Positions 51,941 through 60,145 of a stretch of 64,000 nt of DNA are shown in pieces. Made by a program: the position numbers and the translations under genes. The notes beneath the pieces were generated by a model. The model saw only the letters and a list, made by a program, of their open reading frames with translations, was not told the DNA's origin and searched no databases. Origin of the DNA: JANPBY01 sp963851405 (GTDB lineage Bacteria > Actinomycetota > Actinomycetes > DATJPE01); assembly GCA_963851405.1 (NCBI GenBank), contig CAWKPB010000005.1, positions 434,001 to 498,000 on the forward strand, in the 5' to 3' direction. Position 1 is the first letter of the stretch, and every line of letters begins with the position of its first letter.

Positions 51941-54685
51941 CTAGACGGCAGGCGTCCCCTGGTCGTCCGACGCCCGCCGCGCGATGAGTTTGCCGAGCTC
52001 CCATAGGACGAAGAGGACTGCCGCGGGGGCCGCGGCGATGAGCCACTGGGTCAGAGTCAGCGCAGTCGTGCCGAGCAGGGAAGTGAGCTCCCCGCCGCGG
52101 GCCACCAGTACTGCAAGGACCACCTCGATCAGAATGGTGATGTTCACGGCCTTGTTGTCGAAGGTCTCGACGCGCAGGGTCGTTCCGAATTGATCGCGCG
52201 ACTGAAACGCTGCGATGACCAGCATCAGCGAGAACGCGACCAACCCCATCGTGCTTCCGATCGCGGTGGCGTCGTACTCGTTCTCACCAAAGACGATGAG
52301 GCCGTTGATCGTCGTCGACATGTACAAGCCAACCAGAGCGACGGTGGTGATCACCGCGGTGTTCATGATTGAGGAGTTCCGCGGCCGTGGTTGGCGCATC
52401 ATCAGGCCCGGCGTTTCCTTGTCCAGGCCGAGGGCAATGCCTACGGGGGCGGTGATTGCGAAGTTGATCCACAGAATCTGCGTAGCGGAGAAGGGTTCAC
52501 CGGCCGCGATATTGAGGATGCTCGCGGCCAGGAAGGTCACGATGTAGGTCACGAGTGCTATCAACATGAATCGGATGTATTTGAGCATGTTGTCGTAGAG
52601 TTTGCGGCCCTCGGATATCGCGCGAACGATCGTGGCGAAGTTGTCGTCGGTCAGGATCATCCGCCCCGCGTTCTTGGCGACCTGTGTCCCGCTGCCCATC
52701 GCGATCCCGATGTCAGCGGCCTTGATCGCTGGTGCGTCGTTGACGCCGTCACCGGTCATCGCAACGACGTCGCCCTTCTTGCGCAGGGTCTCGACCATGA
52801 GCACCTTGTGCTCAGGAGCAACGCGGCCAACGACCCCGATGGAATCAATTCGGTCCAGGCGTTCCTGGTCCGACATCGCCGCGAGCTCGGTGCCCAAGAC
52901 TGCGTCGCCGGGAATGCCGAGTTGCTGGGCGATGGCTGCGCCGGTGATCACATCGTCGCCGGTGACCATGCGCACGCGGATGTTCGCTGCCTGGGCGGCT
53001 CGCACAGCGTCCATCGACTCGGCACGAGGGGGATCAATCATGCCGACGAGGGCCGTCATCTGCAGTCCCTGAACCATCGACAGCAGGTCCCCGTTGGGGT
53101 CGAAATCGCCGGGTTCTAGATCCTTGACGGCAGCCGCCATGATGCGAAGGCCCTGTCCGCCCAGCCGCTTCATCTCCTCATCGGCCCGCGCGTTCTCCGC
53201 CTCGCCCCAGGGAACGCTCTTGCCCTGAGCCAAGGCTGAGGTGGCGCGGCTGATGACAGCGGGCGCAGCGCCCTTCACGAACATCCGCACGACCGGTTTG
53301 CCGGCCTCGTCCTTCGTCTCGGCGAAGACCGCCATCAGCTTGTACGTGGGGTCGAAGGGCAAAGTTGCCAGTCTGGGCCATGCGTCTCTAGTGCCCTCGA
53401 CGTCGACCTTGGCCTTGTGTCCCAGAACGAGCAAAGCGCCTTCCGTGGGGTCGCCAACGACCTTCCCGTCGACCAGCTTCGCGTCGTTGGTCACCAGAAA
53501 CGGCAAGATCGCCGCCTCGATGGTGTTGGTGTTCCCCGCCGTGTGTTCGATCGACCCTTCCAGGCCGTAGCCCATGCCAGTGATGGCATATCGATCCGTG
53601 GGGTCGATGACTTCGACGACCGTGACCTGGTTCATGGTGAGCGTGCCGGTCTTGTCGGAGTTGATGGCCGATGTTGAGCCCAAGGTCTCCACCGAGTCCA
53701 GACTCTTCACCACGGCCCCATGAGCGGCCAACTCACGCGACCCGCTCGACATGATGACCTGCAACACGGTTGGCATGGCCATGGGGACGGCGGCCAACGC
53801 CAAAGCGATGGCCGTCGTGAAGATCTGCGTCGTGGAATCGCCACGGGAGTACCCGAGCGCAAACATGATCGCGATAGTCAGCCCTGCTGCCCCTGCGATC
53901 CACAGGGTCAACGTGTCCAACTGCTTGGTCATGGGCGTCTTCAGATTGGGCGTTGACTTCAACATCCCGGAGATCCGTCCGACTGCCGTGTCGGCGCCGG
54001 TTCCGGTCACGATCATGACCCCACTGCCGTGGGTCACCGGGGTGTTCATGAAGGCCATGTTTGATTGATCGCCGATGACCGGGTTGTCATCGGTCACTAC
54101 TGCCGCATCCTTGGACGCGGGCACGCTCTCTCCGGTCAGGGCCGACTCGTCTATCTGCAACGACGAAGCCTCGACGATGCGACCGTCTGCACACACGTCG
54201 TCGCCCGCCGAGAGCAGGACGACGTCGCCGACAACCACCTGATCCGCATCGACCTTGACCTCGGTCCCGTCGCGGCGGACTCGAGCAGTCGTCTTGAGCA
54301 TTGACTGCAAGGCGTTCATCGCGCTCTCTGCCTTGCCCTGCTGACGCATACCGCCGACCGCGTTGATCGCGGTGATGAAAAGCACGACGAGGCCGGTCGA
54401 GATCTCACCGATCAGGAATGAGGCGATGGCGGCGCCCACCAGGATGATCTGCATGTAGGACTTGTACTGAGCCAGAAACAACGTCCAGCCCGGTGCCGGC
54501 TTCTCCGCTGGAAGGGCATTCGGACCGTTCGCCTTGAGCAGTTCCTCAGCCTTCGCTGCCGGCAAGCCTTGACTCGTGTCGACGCCGACCTTGCGGGCGA
54601 CGTCATCAGTGGGTACGGCGTACCAACGGGCCTCTCCCTGAGCCGCAGGGTTCGAAGAAGTCGTTGCGGCGGCCTGATCAGTCAT
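51941..54685 (-). CDS. cation-transporting P-type ATPase (P2/P3-like, ion unknown)
   Basis: 914 residues. Actuator motif DESALTGESVPASK, phosphorylation site NSDKTGTLTMNQ (about 340), nucleotide-domain KGAAPAVISRA, hinge MTGDGVNDAPAIKAADIGIAMG, and about ten membrane helices. The helix-4 motif reads AAVPMAMPTVLQVIM (about 290) where Ca2+-ATPases have PEGLP; this is closer to the PIAMP of fungal/plant proton ATPases, so the transported ion is uncertain. Size and layout resemble actinobacterial CtpF-type pumps. It follows the PPK2 gene by 50 bases on the same strand. The ATG lacks a close strong ribosome binding site. Confidence 0.88.
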   Translation of the reverse strand: MTDQAAATTSSNPAAQGEARWYAVPTDDVARKVGVDTSQGLPAAKAEELLKANGPNALPAEKPAPGWTLFLAQYKSYMQIILVGAAIASFLIGEISTGLVVLFITAINAVGGMRQQGKAESAMNALQSMLKTTARVRRDGTEVKVDADQVVVGDVVLLSAGDDVCADGRIVEASSLQIDESALTGESVPASKDAAVVTDDNPVIGDQSNMAFMNTPVTHGSGVMIVTGTGADTAVGRISGMLKSTPNLKTPMTKQLDTLTLWIAGAAGLTIAIMFALGYSRGDSTTQIFTTAIALALAAVPMAMPTVLQVIMSSGSRELAAHGAVVKSLDSVETLGSTSAINSDKTGTLTMNQVTVVEVIDPTDRYAITGMGYGLEGSIEHTAGNTNTIEAAILPFLVTNDAKLVDGKVVGDPTEGALLVLGHKAKVDVEGTRDAWPRLATLPFDPTYKLMAVFAETKDEAGKPVVRMFVKGAAPAVISRATSALAQGKSVPWGEAENARADEEMKRLGGQGLRIMAAAVKDLEPGDFDPNGDLLSMVQGLQMTALVGMIDPPRAESMDAVRAAQAANIRVRMVTGDDVITGAAIAQQLGIPGDAVLGTELAAMSDQERLDRIDSIGVVGRVAPEHKVLMVETLRKKGDVVAMTGDGVNDAPAIKAADIGIAMGSGTQVAKNAGRMILTDDNFATIVRAISEGRKLYDNMLKYIRFMLIALVTYIVTFLAASILNIAAGEPFSATQILWINFAITAPVGIALGLDKETPGLMMRQPRPRNSSIMNTAVITTVALVGLYMSTTINGLIVFGENEYDATAIGSTMGLVAFSLMLVIAAFQSRDQFGTTLRVETFDNKAVNITILIEVVLAVLVARGGELTSLLGTTALTLTQWLIAAAPAAVLFVLWELGKLIARRASDDQGTPAV

Positions 54686-54735
54686 GAAAGGTCTCTTTCA
54701 CCTATTGGGGGAGTGGACTCCGACGGAGCTGAGTC

Positions 54736-55671
54736 TCAGAACTGGCTCGGAACGTGCCTGACTGGAAGATCGGGTTCCTGGTAGCCACGCGGGCTCGGCT
54801 TGCGAGGCATCTTGATGTCCTGGTCGGGCATTGGCTCATACGGAATCTGGGACAGCAGGTGGGAGATGATGTTGAGGCGGCCGCGCTTCTTGTCGTCGTT
54901 GTCTGCGACAAACCAAGGAGCCCACTCGCTGTCGGTCGCCGCAAGCATCGCGTCGCGCGCCTTGCAGTACGCGAAGTGGCGGCTGTAGGACTTGAGATCG
55001 GTTGGAGAGAGCTTCCAGATCTTGCGCGGATCTTCGATCCGGTTGCGGAGACGACGAGTCTGCTCGTGAACGCTGACATTGAGCCAGTACTTGATCAGGA
55101 TGATCCCGTTGTCCACCATGGCTTTTTCGACAAGGGGAGTCATCCGCAGGAAGCGATCAGCCTCGTCTTGGGTGCAGTACCCCATCACCGGCTCGACGCC
55201 GGCTCGGTTGTACCAGCTGCGGTCGAAGATGGCGACCTCTCCAGCTGACGGGAAGTGCGCCATGTATCGCTGGACGTACATCTGCGACTTTTCGCGCTCG
55301 GAGGGGGCTGGCAAAGCGATGTGTTTGAACACCCGCGGGCTGGTGCGCTCGGTGATTCGGCGGATGGTGCCGCCCTTTCCCGCGGAGTCCAAGCCTTCAA
55401 AGACGATGCAGACCTTGGCGCCGGTGGCCTTCACCCATTCCTGCATAGCGACGAGCTCGCCCTGCAAGAGGGCCATCTCCCGCTCATAGTCCTTGCGCTT
55501 CATCTTGGCTGGCGGGCCAGCCTCACCGGCGGCGTCTGCGCCATCCTGTGGCGTGGTCTCGCCGTCAGACGGCCCGGCCATGGGCAACTGCTCGTCGTCA
55601 TGGGGCTGCACGTGACGCTTGGACTTCTTGTCACTCTTCGCCTTCTTCGCGTGCTTGGACTTCTTGCCCAT
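54736..55671 (-). CDS. ppk2: polyphosphate kinase 2 family protein
   Basis: 311 residues. The first 60 are Lys/Asp/Gly-rich and disordered. The kinase core has Walker A GLDSAGKGG (93-101), RITERTSPRVFKHIALPAPSEREKSQMYVQRYMAHFP, the Walker B/lid DRSWYNRAGVEPVMGYC and RIEDPRKIWKLSPTDL with the lid arginines. Single-domain class I PPK2 enzymes transfer phosphate between polyphosphate and ADP or GDP. It is directly upstream of the P-type ATPase gene (50 bases), which would link ATP supply and pumping; that link is inference. Confidence 0.92.
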   Translation of the reverse strand: MGKKSKHAKKAKSDKKSKRHVQPHDDEQLPMAGPSDGETTPQDGADAAGEAGPPAKMKRKDYEREMALLQGELVAMQEWVKATGAKVCIVFEGLDSAGKGGTIRRITERTSPRVFKHIALPAPSEREKSQMYVQRYMAHFPSAGEVAIFDRSWYNRAGVEPVMGYCTQDEADRFLRMTPLVEKAMVDNGIILIKYWLNVSVHEQTRRLRNRIEDPRKIWKLSPTDLKSYSRHFAYCKARDAMLAATDSEWAPWFVADNDDKKRGRLNIISHLLSQIPYEPMPDQDIKMPRKPSPRGYQEPDLPVRHVPSQF

Positions 55672-55769
55672 TTCGCGGCCCCGTTCGACGAGTGACAGCC
55701 TTTGACGCTGCCGATTCTAGTACCGGCACTGGATCCGACCACTGGGCCGAAGGGCCTGACTTGGGCAAA

Positions 55770-55807
55770 CAGAAGCCGGGCTCATCGCGAGATGAACCCG
55801 GCTTCTG
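55770..55807 (-). terminator. hairpin terminator after the YciI-like gene
   Basis: Arms 55770-55786 and 55791-55807 pair over 17 positions with one mismatch around a GCGA loop. On - it follows the stop of the YciI-like gene by 19 bases and is followed by TTT. Confidence 0.7.
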
Positions 55808-55826
55808 TCCGACCGCAACAGTCGTT

Positions 55827-56165
55827 CTACATACCCGGGATGTCCTGTGCGGCGTGCACCTCGATCTCGCATCCGCCCGGCATCGTCAGGTGGGGGTGAA
55901 TGCGCGCCAGCTCGAGCGCCTCATCGGCGTCGGCTACGTCGATGATGGTGTAGCCAGCCACCTCGCGGCTACTCGGTGACGTGGACCCGTCGCCGGTGAT
56001 CCGGATGCCGTCAGCCAGAGGCGTCCCGAAGTCGACCATGCGATCTCCCACCTTGTCCGCCCACTGTCCCCAGCGCTGCATGACCGCCGCCATCTGATCT
56101 GCGGTGGGTGGCGATGCTTCGGCGGGAGTCATCGGCGCGTGGTAGATGAACACGAACTTGGGCAT
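55827..56165 (-). CDS. YciI/DGPF-domain protein
   Basis: 112 residues: KFVFIYHAPMTPAEASPPTADQMAAVMQRWGQWADKVGDRMVDFGTPLADGIRI, then GYTIIDVADADEALELARIHPHLTMPGGCEIEVHAAQ. This is a complete YCII/DGPF-domain fold. The HPHLTMPGG segment is where related proteins carry a conserved His; activity is unknown. AAGGAG lies seven bases before the ATG. Last gene of an operon with the ArsR regulator and the SRPBCC-TIGR03086 fusion, and followed by a terminator hairpin. Confidence 0.85.
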   Translation of the reverse strand: MPKFVFIYHAPMTPAEASPPTADQMAAVMQRWGQWADKVGDRMVDFGTPLADGIRITGDGSTSPSSREVAGYTIIDVADADEALELARIHPHLTMPGGCEIEVHAAQDIPGM

Positions 56166-56206
56166 CTCGTTCTCCTTCGAATCGGTTCGATCGATGGGCG
56201 GTGCTA

Positions 56207-57184
56207 TCAGGCAGCAATAGGCGCCCTCCCGGAAAAGGCCGCGAGGCGCGCCATGGCGTCCGCGTCGGGCGGAGGGGTCACCGCGTCGGCAAAGGCGCGC
56301 CCTCGTCCGCCAGGGATGAGGTCGTTCGCCAGGCTCTGGACGTAGGCGACGAGCTCATCGGATACGACCAGGGTCTGTCCGCTGGCTTGGGCCAAATCCC
56401 AGCCGTGCAAAAGGAATTCAACCGACAGGATGCTGGCTCCTACGGCCGCTGGCAGGTCGCCGCCTCCCGGTCCGGAGACCATCCCGTCGAGCCCCCGAGC
56501 GCGCCAGGCCTCGATCGCCTCATCGGCCATGACGGCCACGCGGTTCTCGAGTGTTCCCTCCTCGGGGTTGACCACTTGCGCTCCGGCCATCGCGCCCACG
56601 CCAACCAGGGATGCGAAAAGGTGCTCAGCAAGCGCGTGGCAGTCAAATTCGGCGCACGGCGTTTGCTTCACGCGGTCGTCGTTGGTGAGGTGCCGGAGGA
56701 TGGGCTGCAGGACCGCGAGAGTCGCTTCGGCGCTGGAGAGCGGGTCGAGCGGATCGGGGGCCGCCGCCCACTCATCCGGGCCAGCATCTCCATAGGCCGC
56801 GGCCTTTCCTAGCCGTTCGAGGTAGTGATCCCAGCCCTGTGCGTGGCTCTCCGCCTGCTCGGCGTTCAGTCCCTCGTGGATGAGGGTCACCAGGCTCCCG
56901 CCGTCTGCAGGCGCAATCGTGACGGTGACTGTCGAGGCGTCCGGGGCTAAGTCCTCTTGTCCTTCCCAGCCCCACCCGAACACCACTCGTTTTCCGGGCT
57001 CTATGTCGCGGAAGGTCCCCCGGGCGATGTGCCCGGGGACGACGGTCCATCGGAACTCGCCGCCGGCCCGCAGATCCACGCGCGCCGATACGGTTTGCCA
57101 GCGACGAAGGCGTTCTGGCTGGGTGATCAGCGCGAAGGCCTCGTCCGGGGGGACCGGCAGGTATGCGGTTTTGGTGTACTCCAT
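56207..57184 (-). CDS. fusion of an SRPBCC (AHSA1-like) domain and a TIGR03086/DinB-type domain
   Basis: 325 residues in two domains. Residues 1-135 are SRPBCC: YLPVPPDEAFALITQPERLRRWQTVSARVDLRAGGEFRW, GTFRDIEPGKRVVFGWGW, SLVTLIHEGLNAEQAESHAQGWDHYLERL. Residues about 150-325 match TIGR03086: PILRHLTNDDRVKQTPCAEFDCHALAEHLF and VEFLLHGWDLAQASGQ, with the His residues expected for metal binding. The second half is related to mycothiol-dependent enzymes. The ATG overlaps the ArsR stop by one base (TGATG), so it is coupled to its regulator. Confidence 0.85.
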   Translation of the reverse strand: MEYTKTAYLPVPPDEAFALITQPERLRRWQTVSARVDLRAGGEFRWTVVPGHIARGTFRDIEPGKRVVFGWGWEGQEDLAPDASTVTVTIAPADGGSLVTLIHEGLNAEQAESHAQGWDHYLERLGKAAAYGDAGPDEWAAAPDPLDPLSSAEATLAVLQPILRHLTNDDRVKQTPCAEFDCHALAEHLFASLVGVGAMAGAQVVNPEEGTLENRVAVMADEAIEAWRARGLDGMVSGPGGGDLPAAVGASILSVEFLLHGWDLAQASGQTLVVSDELVAYVQSLANDLIPGGRGRAFADAVTPPPDADAMARLAAFSGRAPIAA

Positions 57185-57486
57185 CAGTTGCTCCTCAGGG
57201 CATGTGCGTCGGCGACGAGCACGTCGAGCTCGTCGGTCCAGAATCTGTCGATCTCCGCCTGCAGCGTTCGAAGACCAGCCGGGACGACCCGGTAAATGCG
57301 TTGGCGCCCAACTTTTTCTGCCGTGACCAGACCCGCCTCGCTGAGTACTCCTAGGTGCTGAGAAATCGCCGAACGAGTCACGGTGAACTCGGCGGCAACC
57401 GAGCTGACCGTTCGCGGCCGAGACGCCAGCAACTGCAGGATGCGTCGCCGGTTGGGCTCGGCAGCAGCGGAAAGGGCATCGGGCAC
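57184..57486 (-). CDS. ArsR-family transcriptional regulator
   Basis: 100 residues from GTG 57486: PDALSAAAEPNRRRILQLLASRPRTVSSVAAEFTVTRSAISQHLGVLSEAGLVTAEKVGRQRIYRVVP. A standard ArsR winged helix with recognition helix SRSAISQHLGVL-type and a GRQRIYR wing. No metal-binding CxC motif is seen, in keeping with the subgroup that controls SRPBCC genes. A TAACGT box lies seven bases before the GTG and overlaps alternating TTAGT/ACTAA half-sites, suggesting autoregulation. Longer upstream starts are unlikely. Confidence 0.88.
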   Translation of the reverse strand: MPDALSAAAEPNRRRILQLLASRPRTVSSVAAEFTVTRSAISQHLGVLSEAGLVTAEKVGRQRIYRVVPAGLRTLQAEIDRFWTDELDVLVADAHALRSN

Positions 57487-57487
57487 G

Positions 57488-57510
57488 ACTAATACGTTAG
57501 TGACGACTAA
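57488..57510. promoter_or_regulatory. candidate ArsR operator: three alternating 5-bp half-sites
   Basis: ACTAA (57488-57492), TTAGT (57497-57501) and ACTAA (57506-57510) are spaced by exactly four bases each and cover the promoter of the arsR-type gene. Two overlapping dyads result. Confidence 0.6.
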
Positions 57511-57679
57511 CGCATTCTGCAAGGTCGAGTCCGGTCTACGCACCGCCTGGCCCGTGCGATCGGCCGTACCTCGTCTAGTGGCTCCCGACTCATCTGATCC
57601 ATCTTCGGCTGGATAACCTTCGGGGAGTTGGATCTGCGAGCCGTCGATCGACGTGCGGTTCCGAGCGGGAGGTGTAGGG

Positions 57680-58777
57680 GTGAGCGCACAGATCCTTGGC
57701 CACATCGACCCCGTGGAGGCGCAACGTCGGGTCGAAGAGTTACGCGCGCAGATATTCGGGGAATCGCCGGTACGCGAGACCTATGCGACAGGCCGGAACG
57801 GAATCGGGGGCGGCGAACACGTCCTCGTTCTGGGGGCCACGGGCTACATCGGTCGCGCGCTCGTGCCCGAGCTGCTTCAGCGCGGCTTCAGACCCGTCGT
57901 GTTGACCAGGTCCCAGGACTCGGCCGAGGGCCTTCCTGAGTCGCCGACCGTCCTTGGTGATGCGTCGATCCAGGCTGACGTCGACCGGGCATTCGCCTCG
58001 TACCCGATCTCATCGGTGGTCTCCTTGCTGAGTTCGAGGCGGCCTAACGATCCTAAAGAGTGCCTCAAGGTTGACTACGTCGCGGTGACCAACGGGATCC
58101 GCGCGGCGGCGGCCAACGGAGTTCGGCAGTTCGTGCACATCTCGGACTACGGGGTCTACCGCCCGGAATTGCTTCCCCAGGTGCAAAAACTGCGGGTCGA
58201 AGGGGAACTCCTTGGCGGGCACTACGGCCGAGTTCCGTTCACGATCGTCCGACCAACGGCGTACTTCCCCTATCTGTCCATCAACTTCGGTCAGGTGAAG
58301 AACGGCGAGGACTACCGGATCTTTGATCACGGCGACTACGCACTCGCCAATCCCATCGCTCGGGAGGACCTCGCCGAGTTCATCGTCAATGCGCTCGTCG
58401 ACCCCGACGCGCTCGGCCGCATCCTGCCGGTCGGTGGCCCATGGACACCGGACAACGTGGTGAGCATCAAGTCGGCCGGCGACTTGATGTTCGAGGTGCT
58501 GGGTCAGGAACCGCGATTCAAGGTCGAAACCCTCGACCACTGGAACAAGACGATCATGCGCATGAAGCGTGCAGGCGTCGTTTATCCGAAGATGCGCAAC
58601 GTTGCGTTCTATCTCGAGGCAGCCAAGTACTGGTCGGTGGTCACCCACGTGGCGCCTCCGTACGGAGAGCGAACGCTCAAGGACTTCTTTGAGATTCTCA
58701 AGGATCGAGAGTACGAGGCGGGTTCGTTCCGGGACCGAATGAAGGCAGGCACGTCGCTGATCCCGACCGACGTCTAG
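57680..58777 (+). CDS. atypical SDR resembling divinyl-chlorophyllide a 8-vinyl reductases (BciA-like)
   Basis: 365 residues from GTG 57680, preceded by GGGAGG. Extended/atypical SDR: VLVLGATGYIGRALVPELLQRGFRPVVLTR (48-77), VVSLLSSRRPNDPKECLKVDYVAVTNGIRAAAANGVRQFVHISDYGVYR. The part VKNGEDYRIFDHGDYALANPIAREDLAEFIVNALVD, then GRILPVGGPW, resembles the BciA family, where the equivalents read PISEEDLASFI and VLPIGGP. A 45-residue N-terminal extension is present. An 8-vinyl reductase activity is not proven; no chlorophyll genes are in the window, so the substrate may be another molecule. Confidence 0.65.
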   Translation: MSAQILGHIDPVEAQRRVEELRAQIFGESPVRETYATGRNGIGGGEHVLVLGATGYIGRALVPELLQRGFRPVVLTRSQDSAEGLPESPTVLGDASIQADVDRAFASYPISSVVSLLSSRRPNDPKECLKVDYVAVTNGIRAAAANGVRQFVHISDYGVYRPELLPQVQKLRVEGELLGGHYGRVPFTIVRPTAYFPYLSINFGQVKNGEDYRIFDHGDYALANPIAREDLAEFIVNALVDPDALGRILPVGGPWTPDNVVSIKSAGDLMFEVLGQEPRFKVETLDHWNKTIMRMKRAGVVYPKMRNVAFYLEAAKYWSVVTHVAPPYGERTLKDFFEILKDREYEAGSFRDRMKAGTSLIPTDV

Positions 58778-58791
58778 CCGTCGCAGGTCGG

Positions 58792-59370
58792 TCAGGACAG
58801 GGCGAGCACCGCCCCGCGGACCGAGTTGACTCGATCTATAGCCGCACGAAGCAGATCCGCACGCTCGGCCTGACCCGGCTCGGGGTGGCGGCGGGCAATG
58901 TCTGCGAGGCGTCGTTCGGGTTGCATGAACGAGCCGTCTGGTGCGGAGTGCATGTCCGAGTAGGCAAGAGCGTCGGCAAGCAGCGAGTCCTCTGCGGGAA
59001 AAGCTGAGGCAAGCTCATGAACCCCGTGCCGGGCCGCGGTGAGCCACGCAAATGAATGGTTTCCCACCAGACATGCTAGGCGCGTAGGAAAACCCTGCTC
59101 CGCGAGATAGACCGCTCCGTCGTATGGATGGAACCCGGTCAGGGACAACGCCTCGCAGTAGCCGATGTCGTGCAACGTGGCTGCGGCGACCAGCAAACTG
59201 GCCTCCTCGGAACTGAACAAGGGCGCCAGTCCGGCGGCGAGGCGCCCGGCCGTCCGCACGTGGGGCAGCCGAGTTCCCACCTCGGCGAGCAGGTCTGCGG
59301 AGATCCGTTCAGCTGCCTCGGCCGAGGGGCACGGTTGGGCGGGTCGCAGTGCCCCCCCAGGTCTACGCAT
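58792..59370 (-). CDS. HD-domain protein
   Basis: 192 residues from ATG 59370; a longer upstream frame exists without support. HD-domain metal motifs: HVRTAGRLAAGLAPLF, then LVAAATLHDIGYCEALS (HD pair), FHPYDGAVYLAEQGFPTRLACLVGNHSFAWL and an Asp in LAYSDMHSAPDG. This is the set of a metal-dependent phosphohydrolase. The substrate is unknown. Convergent with the SDR gene, 14 bases between stops; divergent from the methyltransferase gene. Confidence 0.8.
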   Translation of the reverse strand: MRRPGGALRPAQPCPSAEAAERISADLLAEVGTRLPHVRTAGRLAAGLAPLFSSEEASLLVAAATLHDIGYCEALSLTGFHPYDGAVYLAEQGFPTRLACLVGNHSFAWLTAARHGVHELASAFPAEDSLLADALAYSDMHSAPDGSFMQPERRLADIARRHPEPGQAERADLLRAAIDRVNSVRGAVLALS

Positions 59371-59485
59371 TCCCGCAGTGTGACAGCGCCTTGCCCAGCG
59401 CGCATCCGGTCGGTGTCTCGCCTCGTCGAGCGCCCGGCCGGCCCTTGCTCCGGCGAGCGCGCAAGGCAACCTCGGGCCCGAGGGC

Positions 59486-59491
59486 TACCGT
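59486..59491 (+). promoter_or_regulatory. leaderless -10 box for the methyltransferase gene
   Basis: TACCGT ends six bases before ATG 59498; no Shine-Dalgarno sequence. Confidence 0.55.
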
Positions 59492-59497
59492 GACCGG

Positions 59498-60097
59498 ATG
59501 GGCCGACCGACTCGATGGACGACGGATACTGACGACGGCCACTCCCAGTGGTACGTCGACCGCTTCCGGGGCATGGCTGCTGAGGGTGCCGACCTTGCTG
59601 GCGAGGCCCGTTTGGTTGACGCCATGCTCGAACGCCAGTCGCGCGTTCTTGACGCGGGATGTGGCCCTGGCCGGGTGGGTGCGGCGCTGCATCAGCGCGG
59701 ACACGCGGTGGTCGGCGTGGACGCCGACCCGATTCTGATTGACGCTGCGCGCAGTGATCACCCGGGCCCCCGGTGGGTCGTCGGCGATCTGGCCGATCTC
59801 GACTTGGTCGCGGCTGGAGTTCCGGAGCCTTTTCACGCGGCGGTCATGGCGGGAAACGTGATCACCTTCGTCGCGCCCGGCACTGAACGTGACGTACTCA
59901 CCCAGGTGAGGTCCCACCTAGTCTCCGACGGCTTCCTCGTCGTCGGATTTGGCACCGACCGAGGCTACGCAATCGAGGACTTCGATGCCGACGTCGCTGC
60001 ATCGGGATTCGGGCTGGAACACCGGTTTGCCACGTGGGATCTGCGGCCATGGAAGGCGGATTCGGATTTCAACGTCACCGTCCTGCGACGGGTGTAG
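59498..60097 (+). CDS. class I SAM-dependent methyltransferase
   Basis: 199 residues. The N-terminal stretch HSQWYVDRFRGMAAEGADLAGEARLVDAML precedes motif I VLDAGCGPGRVGAALHQRGHAVVGVDADPILIDAARSDHP, and VVGDLADLDL marks the next SAM-binding strand. AAVMAGNVITFVAPG is motif IV. A small-molecule methyltransferase (methyltransf_25 type) whose substrate cannot be read. ATG start six bases after TACCGT. Precedes the EamA transporter gene by 48 bases. Confidence 0.9.
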   Translation: MGRPTRWTTDTDDGHSQWYVDRFRGMAAEGADLAGEARLVDAMLERQSRVLDAGCGPGRVGAALHQRGHAVVGVDADPILIDAARSDHPGPRWVVGDLADLDLVAAGVPEPFHAAVMAGNVITFVAPGTERDVLTQVRSHLVSDGFLVVGFGTDRGYAIEDFDADVAASGFGLEHRFATWDLRPWKADSDFNVTVLRRV

Positions 60098-60145
60098 CGC
60101 ACCCCCTAGGGCCATTCCTCAGCTACGCAGCCCCGGAGCTGGTGG

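Noticed and set aside
55744..55756. GGGCCGAAGGGCC as a second DosR-like box before ppk2
   Set aside because: Only 7 of 12 fixed positions fit, and GC-rich palindromic words are common here.
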